Positions 22,101 through 27,082 of a stretch of 27,082 nt of DNA are shown piece after piece. The notes beneath the pieces were generated by a model. The model saw nothing but the letters and a program-made list of their open reading frames with translations, ran no database searches and was not told the DNA's origin. A program made the translations under genes and the position numbers. How positions within the stretch are numbered: the first letter of the stretch is position 1; every line of letters starts with the position of its first letter. Location: assembly GCA_964597035.1 (NCBI GenBank), contig CAZQWM010000032.1:1-27082 (forward strand), written 5' to 3'. This DNA comes from Fen-1362 sp964597035 (lineage in GTDB: Bacteria; Planctomycetota; Phycisphaerae; Sedimentisphaerales; Anaerobacaceae).

Positions 22101-22983
22101 CCAGCGCTGCGGCGTCCGCCATCCCGCAGTACATATACGTTGCCCGCACCGCGTGCCCAACCGCCTCCGTCTGCTCGTATGGCTTCGAGTGTGCCTGTGC
22201 ATATTCTCCGCCGCCCGGCCCGCGGGTATCCAGAAAGAACTTTGCAAGGTTCAGATACTTCTCGTCCCCGGTCACCCGATATAGCTTTACCAGCCCCATC
22301 TCGATTACCTGATGTCCCGGCCATTTTTCATTTTTCCCCGGCCCGAACTCTTTATCTATCAGCTTCGCGTTCTTAATCGCGACCTTCAGCAGGTTTTTCT
22401 TTCCCGTCGCCTCGTAGTATGCAGCCGCCGCTTCATAAAGATGCCCCATATTGTAAAGCTCGTGACTTTTCGACAGCTTCGACCAGCGCTGCCGACCGAA
22501 CCAGCTCGCTAATCTCTTTGATTTGTTGGTCCTGGCCGTGTAAAGATACCCGTCCGTCTCCTGCGCAGCCGCAATCTTGGCAATTATATTATCTATATAT
22601 TTCTCTAATTCCCTGTCCGGCTGAACCATCAGCGAATACGACGCCGCCTCAATCGCCTTATAAACGTCGGTATCATCGAAAGGATACGACCCGCGATGCT
22701 GCCCTTCCATCAACCCGGCTGCTATCGCGAAATTATCAATACGGCCCGCCTTCTCGCACATCCTGAAAATATGCGGAATCGTAACCGTCCGGTTAGTCTC
22801 TATCCTCGGGCCCCAGAACCCATCGGTTATATTCACCGCTGTAAGCGGCACTGAATCTATCGGGTAGTCTTTCTTTAACTTTGCGACTTTTCCGCTATTT
22901 GCTCCTCCTTCGCATCCTCCGGACAGAATTGTGACTGCTGTTACGCAAAAAAATGAAATCGCGATTGCTCTTTTACTCTTCAT
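19138..22983 (-). CDS. GH127-GH51 fusion lipoprotein: beta- and alpha-L-arabinofuranosidase
   Basis: A 1281-residue exported protein with two glycoside hydrolases in one chain. The N-terminal signal ends in SGGC (Cys24), so it is probably lipid-anchored. Residues about 40-640 are GH127 (formerly DUF1680), a zinc-dependent beta-L-arabinofuranosidase. The expected ligands and catalytic residues are present: Glu345 and Cys347 in YNETCAAIG, Cys411/413/414 in KCACCPPN, and Glu329 as the likely acid/base. Residues about 660-1281 are GH51 with a CBM4-like insert (about 700-860). The acid/base Glu989 is in WAVGNEMYG and the nucleophile Glu1099 in AMDEWNYW. The two activities together could strip arabinose of both configurations from plant or algal polymers or arabinosylated proteins. 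AAAGGAG is well spaced from ATG 22983 and a promoter overlaps the end of the upstream GTPase gene. No transporter or regulator of a classical utilisation locus is nearby. Confidence 0.93.
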   Translation of the reverse strand: MKSKRAIAISFFCVTAVTILSGGCEGGANSGKVAKLKKDYPIDSVPLTAVNITDGFWGPRIETNRTVTIPHIFRMCEKAGRIDNFAIAAGLMEGQHRGSYPFDDTDVYKAIEAASYSLMVQPDRELEKYIDNIIAKIAAAQETDGYLYTARTNKSKRLASWFGRQRWSKLSKSHELYNMGHLYEAAAAYYEATGKKNLLKVAIKNAKLIDKEFGPGKNEKWPGHQVIEMGLVKLYRVTGDEKYLNLAKFFLDTRGPGGGEYAQAHSKPYEQTEAVGHAVRATYMYCGMADAAALAGDQCYKEAAERLWDNVVGKKLYINGGVGAAGSEEAFGKEYELPNLTAYNETCAAIGNAMWNHRMFLLTGEAKYIDVLERTLYNGLISGVSLEGNRFFYTNPLASDGKHNRQPWFKCACCPPNLARFIASLPGYIYAKADDKVFVNLFVAGEGTIQLEDTAVLIRQHTQYPWDGAVKIAVEPTSTSEDAKKFTIAVRIPGWARGKPVSSDLYRYIDSAGMVSLKLNGEAIQAEMKDGYACIRRIWKPGDVVELDLPMPVRRVLANEKVEADTGKVAIERGPIVYCAEGPDNDGNVLDLTIRDDETLTAEYHEDMLKGVTVIRGKTADGRDVTLIPYYAWANRGPHDAAQGGQGQMAVWLGRKEPGPVVEINAARTKEPISKYIYGQFIEHLGRCIYGGIWAEMLEDRKFYYPITDEYSPWATASDEYRKSGEYKYIVASPWAVVGPAGTVTMDANNPYVGEHTPVIHLPGDGTPAGISQSGLAIEKGKVYVGRIILAGDSNAAPVIVRIVPEVGEQIDIAMKKITGEFRKYSFGFTAEESSDNVAIDIVGEGSGTLRIGTVSLMPADNIKGWRKDVVELLRELGSPVYRWPGGNFVSGYNWRDGIGERDRRPPRKNPAWKGIEHNDVGIHEYMELMELIGAEAFIAVNTGLGTVEEVGAEVEYCNGSADTPMGKLRADNGHTEPYDVKWWAVGNEMYGDWQLGYMPLEEYVKKHIRVAKAIWAIDPDAKLVAVGQVGNWSRTMLKDCPDYMDLISEHIYCKGSRSVLQHTRQLMSNIRRVTREHRKYRKEIEGLKQKDIRIAMDEWNYWYGDYIYGELGVRYHLKDAIGVAMGLHEYFRNSDLYFMANYAQTVNVIGAIKTTRTDSAFATTGLVLKMYRQHYGTVPVEVTGGIDELDVAAAWTDGRKALTIGVVNPLDRDFELGLELKGATIAGKGRQWLIAGDDPMLYNEPGEVPKVVISERTVSGPADELAVPAYSVSIYELPIN

Positions 22984-23014
22984 GACATCTCCTTTCTATC
23001 TTGAATGTTTTGCG

Positions 23015-23037
23015 GTCATTCCTGCGAGTTGGAAATC
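23015..23037. repeat. Degenerate GTCATTCC-type palindrome
   Basis: GTCATTCCTGCGAGTTGG and the AAATC that follows look like a decayed copy of the GTCATTCC...GGAATC palindrome seen at 25764. It lies in the leader of the GH127-GH51 gene. The inverted arms match only partly, so the assignment is tentative. Confidence 0.35.
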
Positions 23038-23052
23038 AGCTAACAAGGCATG

Positions 23053-23081
23053 ATTATAGGAACAGCTCACGAAAAATGCAA
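23053..23081 (-). promoter_or_regulatory. Sigma-70-type promoter of the GH127-GH51 gene
   Basis: On the - strand, TTGCAT (23081-23076) and a perfect TATAAT (23058-23053) are 17 bases apart. The -35 box lies inside the last codons of the GTPase gene. Transcription would start near 23046, about 63 bases before the ATG, so the glycoside hydrolase need not depend on the leu operon. Confidence 0.7.
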
Positions 23082-24050
23082 CTCGACAACGTCCTTGTCG
23101 TGCAGCACATGCGTCAAATGCACGTTCTGACCGTCGTAAACCCCCGTCCCCCAAATCCTGGCGTTCTTGAGCTTTTCGGCAAGCTCTCGATGTATCGACT
23201 TCGCCAAATCCTGCACAGTCGCCCCCGCTGGCATCGTAAACGGCTCCTCCATATCCGCCTTTTCCCCTGGCGGTTTCGCATACACCCGGATAATCCGCAA
23301 CTGCTCGAACAGCACCTTCGCCAGTGCCTGTATTTGCTCCTGCGATGCCGTCGATACCGAAACGCACTCGAATCTGTTCCCTGCCGCCGCTTTCAATTTC
23401 TCAATCGCAACCGGCTGCGCAATATCACTTTTCGTGCAGATACAAATCGCCCGCTTGCCTAAAACGTTCCCCTGCTCATCGTATGCCGGCGTCTGCTCAT
23501 CCAGCAATAAGCTCCGCTCCTCCAGAAACTCCAGACACACCTTTAACTGCTCCTCCGCATCCCCCGACAAATCCACGATAATCCCAATCAAATCGCAGTT
23601 GCGATACGTCCCCACCTGCCCCGGCGTCACAAAATCCGCCGTTATAGGCGGCATATCAACAAGCTGTATATGCACGTCCTCATACTGCATCATCCCCGGC
23701 ACAGGCCCGCCCGTCGCAAACGGAAACTCCGCAACGTTCACCTTCGCGTTCGTCAGCGCCGCAACTATCGAGCTTTTCCCGATGTTCGGCGTCCCGATAA
23801 GCACCACCTGCCCCGCACCCGTTCGCGGCACGTGGAAAATATCGACCTGAGATGACTTGCCCTTCTGTGCCCCCGCCTCCCTGAGTTTGCTGAGCTTGCG
23901 CCGCAAATCTGCCTTGAGGTGGTCCGTCCCCTTGTGCTTCGGCATAACCGCCAGCATACGCTCCAGCGCGAGAATCTTCTCGTCAGCGGTCGTCGCCTCC
24001 CGATACCACCGCTCCGCTTTGAAATACTCTGGCGTCAGATTCGCAGGCAT
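23067..24050 (-). CDS. OBG/DRG-like GTPase with C-terminal TGS domain
   Basis: A 327-residue P-loop GTPase of the OBG-HflX superfamily. A basic helical N-terminus (about 1-65, with MPKHKGTDHLKADLRRKLSKL) precedes the G domain. Motifs are G1 GTPNIGKSS (86-94), a G2-like Thr113 in PFATGG, G3 DMPP (132-135; Pro replaces the usual Gly) and G4 TKSD (206-209; Thr replaces the usual Asn). The TGS domain covers about 252-327 (IRVYAKPPG to DVVELHF). Such proteins resemble eukaryotic/archaeal DRG and are thought to act on ribosomes or tRNA; the exact role of this branch is unknown. The N-terminus lies 20 bases after the leuB stop, so it is probably co-transcribed with leuCDB. The Shine-Dalgarno site is weak, which agrees with coupling. 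Confidence 0.88.
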   Translation of the reverse strand: MPANLTPEYFKAERWYREATTADEKILALERMLAVMPKHKGTDHLKADLRRKLSKLREAGAQKGKSSQVDIFHVPRTGAGQVVLIGTPNIGKSSIVAALTNAKVNVAEFPFATGGPVPGMMQYEDVHIQLVDMPPITADFVTPGQVGTYRNCDLIGIIVDLSGDAEEQLKVCLEFLEERSLLLDEQTPAYDEQGNVLGKRAICICTKSDIAQPVAIEKLKAAAGNRFECVSVSTASQEQIQALAKVLFEQLRIIRVYAKPPGEKADMEEPFTMPAGATVQDLAKSIHRELAEKLKNARIWGTGVYDGQNVHLTHVLHDKDVVELHFS

Positions 24051-24070
24051 CGTCCAAACAAGCTCAACTC

Positions 24071-25159
24071 TTAATCCGCCACTTTCTCCACGACCAAATT
24101 GCCGACTTCGCTCGTCGAGTATCCCATTCGCCCCGCTTGTAAGCTCTTCACCTTGTTGGCCGTAACGAATTTCACCGCGTCTTCAACCGCGACCGCCGCC
24201 TTTTGCTCGCCTAAGGTTTCCAGCATCATCCCGCCTGCGCAAATCGCAGCTAACGGATTGATAACACCCTTGCCGGTATATTTCGGCGCGCTTCCACCGA
24301 TTGGCTCGAACATACTCACTCCTTCCGGGTTGATATTGCCGCCAGCCGCTATCCCCATCCCGCCCTGAATCATCGCGCCCAAATCCGTGATAATATCGCC
24401 GAACATATTGCCAGTGACTATTACGTCGAACCACTCGGGATTTTTGACAAACCACATACACGTCGCGTCCACGTGGTAATACTCGCGCACAATATCCGGG
24501 TACTCACGCTTGCCCATCTCGTGGAACGCCCGCTCCCAGAGGTCATACACGTATGTCAGCACGTTCGTTTTGCCGGATAGTGCTAATGTGTTGTTTTCGC
24601 CCTTGCCGCGCGCCTTCTTGCCGAATTTTCTGGCATACTCGAACGCGTATTTAAGGCACCTGTCCACCTGGAAGCGCGTATAAACCGCCGACTGCACCGC
24701 AACTTCGTTAGGCGTGCCCTTCATCGTAAATCCGCCCGTCCCGGTATAAAGGTCGCCGGTATTCTCTCTCACCACGACAAAATCAATATCTTCAGGCCCT
24801 TTATCCTTAATAGGCGTCGCAACGCCCGGGTACAACCTCACTGGCCGAAGGTTTATATACTGGTCAAGCTCGAATCGCGCCTTGAGAAGTATCCCTTTTT
24901 CCAAAATCCCCGGCGCAACATCCGGATGACCGATAGCCCCTAACAGTATAGCGTCGAATTTACGCAGCTCTTCTACAGCGCTGTCCGGCAGCGTCTCACC
25001 GGTCCTTTTATATCTCTCACCGCCGAAGTCAAATTCCGTCATTTCCAGTTTGAAGCCGAAGTTACCTGCCGCTGCATTAAGAACCTTCACCGCCTCAGCC
25101 GTTACCTCCGGCCCAGTCCCGTCGCCCGGCATCACCGCAATCTTGTAACTCTTCGCCAC
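24071..25159 (-). CDS. leuB: 3-isopropylmalate dehydrogenase
   Basis: A 362-residue enzyme of the isocitrate/isopropylmalate dehydrogenase family. LeuB oxidises and decarboxylates 3-isopropylmalate to 2-oxoisocaproate with NAD+ in leucine synthesis. The N-terminal AVMPGDGTGPEV, the substrate segment YINLRPVRLYPG, RENTGDLYTG, the catalytic Lys/Tyr regions, and the metal and cofactor segment NMFGDIITDLGA plus EPIGGSAPKYTGKG are all present. The family also includes isocitrate and tartrate dehydrogenases; the leuCD neighbours decide for LeuB. The start is GTG at 25159, with AAGGAG eight bases upstream, a rare start type in this window. Order on the strand is leuC, leuD, leuB. A spacer of about 100 bases with a large hairpin lies between leuD and leuB. 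Confidence 0.93.
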   Translation of the reverse strand: MAKSYKIAVMPGDGTGPEVTAEAVKVLNAAAGNFGFKLEMTEFDFGGERYKRTGETLPDSAVEELRKFDAILLGAIGHPDVAPGILEKGILLKARFELDQYINLRPVRLYPGVATPIKDKGPEDIDFVVVRENTGDLYTGTGGFTMKGTPNEVAVQSAVYTRFQVDRCLKYAFEYARKFGKKARGKGENNTLALSGKTNVLTYVYDLWERAFHEMGKREYPDIVREYYHVDATCMWFVKNPEWFDVIVTGNMFGDIITDLGAMIQGGMGIAAGGNINPEGVSMFEPIGGSAPKYTGKGVINPLAAICAGGMMLETLGEQKAAVAVEDAVKFVTANKVKSLQAGRMGYSTSEVGNLVVEKVAD

Positions 25160-25196
25160 GTCAATATCTCCTTACATTCGCCAAATCGTCATTCCG

Positions 25197-25234
25197 AGCC
25201 CCCGTGCTTGACTGCGCAAGCAGTCGCGGGGGCT
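25197..25234. repeat. Long hairpin element between leuD and leuB
   Basis: AGCCCCCG (25197-25204) pairs with CGGGGGCT (25227-25234), and inside it GACTGC (25210-25215) pairs with GCAGTC (25220-25225) around a GCAA loop. This gives 14 bp in two blocks with a small asymmetric internal loop. It is preceded on the + strand by GTCATTCCG (25188-25196). An 8-base direct repeat AAGCAGTC occurs at 25218 and 25236. It is probably a REP/MITE-like dispersed palindrome; an effect on leu mRNA processing is possible. Confidence 0.7.
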
Positions 25235-25262
25235 GAAGCAGTCTCTTTTTCCTTTTACCCTC

Positions 25263-25745
25263 TTACTTTTGCTTTTTTATGTGCTCCAGCAGTCCACCGT
25301 CGCGTATTATCTCAAGCGCAAAATCCGGCAAAGGCCGAAACTCTATTTCTTCTCCTTTTGTCCTGTCGCTGATTATACCCTTGTCGTAGTCGATTTCCAC
25401 CTCGTCGCCGTCGCCGATTCGCTCTACCGCGTCCTTGCCTTCTATTAAGTAAAACCCGCAGTTTATCGCGTTGCGATAGAATATCCGCGCAAACGTTTTC
25501 GCAATCACTGTTTTAACTCCCACCCCTCGCAGCGCCCACACTGCGTGCTCTCTCGACGAGCCACAGCCGAAGTCCTCACCCGCGACAATTACATCACCTG
25601 CTTTGACTTTTTTTACGAAGTCCTTGTCCAGGTCTTCCATACAATGCTTCGCTAATTCTTTTTCGTCGTCGGTATTTAAGTACCTCGCCGGGATTATCTC
25701 ATCCGTATTTATATGGTCTCTTTTATACACCCACGCCTTTGCCAT
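25263..25745 (-). CDS. leuD: 3-isopropylmalate dehydratase small subunit
   Basis: A 160-residue small subunit that pairs with LeuC to convert 2-isopropylmalate to 3-isopropylmalate. The swivel-domain signatures HINTDEIIPARYL near the N-terminus, EDFGCGSSREHAVWAL, and RIFYRNAINCG are clear. The short length agrees with the archaeal/bacterial small LeuD (about 160-170 residues) rather than the proteobacterial form of about 200, matching the short LeuC type encoded upstream. The start is set at ATG 25745 since AGAGGAA lies just before it; an upstream in-frame start at 25778 would add residues that do not belong to the family. It is separated from leuC by about 145 bases rich in repeats, which is long for a tight operon. 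Confidence 0.95.
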   Translation of the reverse strand: MAKAWVYKRDHINTDEIIPARYLNTDDEKELAKHCMEDLDKDFVKKVKAGDVIVAGEDFGCGSSREHAVWALRGVGVKTVIAKTFARIFYRNAINCGFYLIEGKDAVERIGDGDEVEIDYDKGIISDRTKGEEIEFRPLPDFALEIIRDGGLLEHIKKQK

Positions 25746-25763
25746 TATCGTTCCTCTTTCATT

Positions 25764-25787
25764 GTCATTCCCGCGCACGTGGGAATC
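25764..25787. repeat. ATTCCC-N8-GGGAAT palindrome (dRS3-like)
   Basis: ATTCCC (25767-25772), eight bases, and GGGAAT (25781-25786), with GTC before and C after, give a GTCATTCCC...GGGAATC element. It fits exactly the ATTCCC-N8-GGGAAT pattern known from dRS3 repeats of Neisseria and similar dispersed palindromes in other bacteria. It lies between leuD and leuC. Confidence 0.65.
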
Positions 25788-25808
25788 AATTCCTTATTTA
25801 CTTTCTTG

Positions 25809-25846
25809 TTCCCGTGAAGTTGCAACTTTGGCTCAGCAACAGGGAA
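25809..25846. repeat. Second TTCCC...GGGAA inverted repeat between leuD and leuC
   Basis: TTCCC (25809-25813) with GGGAA (25842-25846), and nested GTTGC (25819-25823) with GCAAC (25836-25840), form a two-block inverted repeat 23 bases after the palindrome at 25764. Two palindromes this close together suggest a small tandem or composite element. Confidence 0.5.
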
Positions 25847-25889
25847 TCCATTTTTTACTTATTCTCTGTAACCTCTTTGTTCTCTATGG

Positions 25890-27082
25890 CTATAAATATT
25901 TTCTTGGGTCAGTTAACTTTCCTTCGACAGCACTCGCCGCTGCCGTCACCGGGCTGGCTAAGTACACTTCACTTTTCGGATGTCCCATACGCCCGACGAA
26001 ATTCCTGTTGGTCGTGCTGACGCACTTTTCGCCTTCGGCTAAAATCCCCATAAATCCGCCTAAGCACGCCCCGCACGTCGGCGCTGCTATTACGCATCCC
26101 GCATCGTAGAAGATATCGAAAAGCCCTTCATCCTTGGCCTGCTTCCAGACCGCAGGCGTCGCCGGCACGACAATCGTCCGTATCGCTACTTCTTTACCCT
26201 TGAGAATCCTGGCTGCAATCCTGAGGTCTTCAATCCTGCCGTTCGTGCAGCTCCCGATATAGACCTGGTCCATCGGCTGGCCTTTGCACTTGCTTATCGG
26301 CACGGCATTGCTCGGCAGATGTGGTAAGGCAACCATCGGCTCTAATTTCGAGCAGTCGAATTCTTCCGTCGCAGCGTATTCCGCGTCCGCATCCGATTCG
26401 AACACCTCGTAGTCCTTTGAATCTTTGAGATGCTCGTCTAAGTATTTCTTAGTCGTCTCGTCGAATCCCATCACGCCGTTTTTCGCGCCCGCCTCTATCG
26501 CCATATTCGTTATCGTCATCCGCGCTTCCATCGACATCTCTTTCAACGCAGGCCCGACGAATTCCATCGCCTTATATAGCGCGCCATCCACGCCTATCCT
26601 CGCTATCACCGCGAGTATTACGTCTTTACTGTAAACGCCTTTTGGTAGTTTGCCGTTCAAAACAAATTTCATCGATTCAGGCACCTTGAACCACAATTCG
26701 CCCGTTGCAATCGCCGCCGCCAAATCCGTCGAGCCGATACCGGCGCTGAAACACGCAAACGCACCGTACGTGCACGTATGCGAATCCCCGCCGACGATTA
26801 CCTCGCCAGGCCGAATATGCCCCTGCTCCGGCAATAGCGCATGGCACACCCCCGCCCGGCCAAGCTTGTAGTAGTTCTCGATTTTATGTCGTTTCGCCCA
26901 TTCGTCTAAGCGTTTATGCAGCTCCGCGCTCTTGATATCCTTTGCCGGCTGAAAATGGTCAGGCGTAACGACGATTTTGCTCGCGTCGAACACCTTATCG
27001 ATACCCTTTTCGACAAGCATCGTTATCGCCGCAGGCGTCGTCACGTCGTGACACATCACGATATCAATCTTCGCGTTAACCA
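25890..27082 (-). CDS. leuC: 3-isopropylmalate dehydratase large subunit (partial, N-terminus beyond window)
   Basis: The large subunit with the [4Fe-4S] cluster for the isopropylmalate isomerase of leucine synthesis. The reading frame stays open to the window end (coding VNAKIDIVMCHDVTTP), so a short N-terminal part of perhaps 25-30 residues is missing; an apparent start at 27059 is internal. The cluster ligands are seen as the Cys in GSCTNGR and the two in APTCGACLGG. Other aconitase-family motifs are GDSHTCTYGAF, GIGSTDLAAAIATGE and the C-terminal TTNRNFVGRMGHP. The length fits the short archaeal-type LeuC/HacA (about 420 residues). A homoaconitase-like role is a theoretical alternative, but leuD and leuB downstream make leucine synthesis the natural reading. 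The operon probably extends further upstream. Confidence 0.95.
   Translation of the reverse strand, partial: VNAKIDIVMCHDVTTPAAITMLVEKGIDKVFDASKIVVTPDHFQPAKDIKSAELHKRLDEWAKRHKIENYYKLGRAGVCHALLPEQGHIRPGEVIVGGDSHTCTYGAFACFSAGIGSTDLAAAIATGELWFKVPESMKFVLNGKLPKGVYSKDVILAVIARIGVDGALYKAMEFVGPALKEMSMEARMTITNMAIEAGAKNGVMGFDETTKKYLDEHLKDSKDYEVFESDADAEYAATEEFDCSKLEPMVALPHLPSNAVPISKCKGQPMDQVYIGSCTNGRIEDLRIAARILKGKEVAIRTIVVPATPAVWKQAKDEGLFDIFYDAGCVIAAPTCGACLGGFMGILAEGEKCVSTTNRNFVGRMGHPKSEVYLASPVTAAASAVEGKLTDPRKYL

Noticed and set aside
27057..27059. GTG at 27059 as the start of leuC
   Set aside because: The frame remains open to the window edge and encodes the residues expected before the MCHDVTTP motif, so the gene is cut by the window.

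Overview
The window looks like a chromosomal segment of a free-living Gram-negative-type bacterium. My best guess is the Planctomycetota, near the Phycisphaerae/Sedimentisphaerales. That rests on the mix of gene families: an ECF sigma factor with a membrane anti-sigma that lacks the zinc motif, a TMTC-like membrane protein with TPRs, a DUF6485 Cys-rich protein, a large glycoside hydrolase lipoprotein, and a GTPase with a TGS domain. It is an inference, because no rRNA or other taxonomic marker is present. I saw no tRNA, rRNA, CRISPR array, insertion sequence or prophage.

Layout. Positions 280-1928 (+) hold a small unknown protein and a stand-alone PilT-type ATPase closed by a strong intrinsic terminator. 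Positions 1944-4119 (-) are an ECF sigma / anti-sigma / isochorismatase-like hydrolase operon, followed at 4220-5296 (-) by an M24 aminopeptidase. The 340-base gap 5297-5636 is not empty. It holds a 9-bp inverted repeat and a promoter that drives a roughly 135-nt structured leader, whose antiterminator-like and terminator-like pairings compete, ahead of a rhomboid protease with a TPR-like tail (5637-6812, +). Positions 6852-7758 (-) hold a DUF981 membrane protein and a small cupin. On the + strand follow an HD-domain phosphohydrolase, TypA/BipA under a perfect consensus promoter, PurC, and a TMTC-like membrane protein with seven TPRs.

The most unusual region is 13926-18862 (+). It appears to be one transcription unit with a TTGACA-N17-TACAAT promoter, a hairpin at the predicted transcript start, five consecutive genes for exported proteins, and an intrinsic terminator. 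All five proteins share the same roughly 170-residue domain, which I cannot assign to a named family. In the first gene the domain is fused to a six-blade Kelch propeller. In the third it is preceded by another beta-rich domain.

The right side is on the - strand. leuC (running off the window edge), leuD and leuB make the isomerisation and oxidation steps of leucine synthesis and are followed by an OBG/DRG-like GTPase with a TGS domain. A separate promoter drives a 1281-residue lipoprotein that joins a GH127 beta-L-arabinofuranosidase to a GH51 alpha-L-arabinofuranosidase, with a small DUF6485 Cys-rich protein downstream. The spacers of the leu region contain several palindromes of the GTCATTCC type, one matching the ATTCCC-N8-GGGAAT pattern exactly.

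Most genes have good Shine-Dalgarno sequences, and eight spacers contain recognisable sigma-70-type promoters with 16-17 base spacing, so regulation can be read fairly well here. All motif, spacing and pairing statements were worked out by eye; no database search or folding calculation was run.
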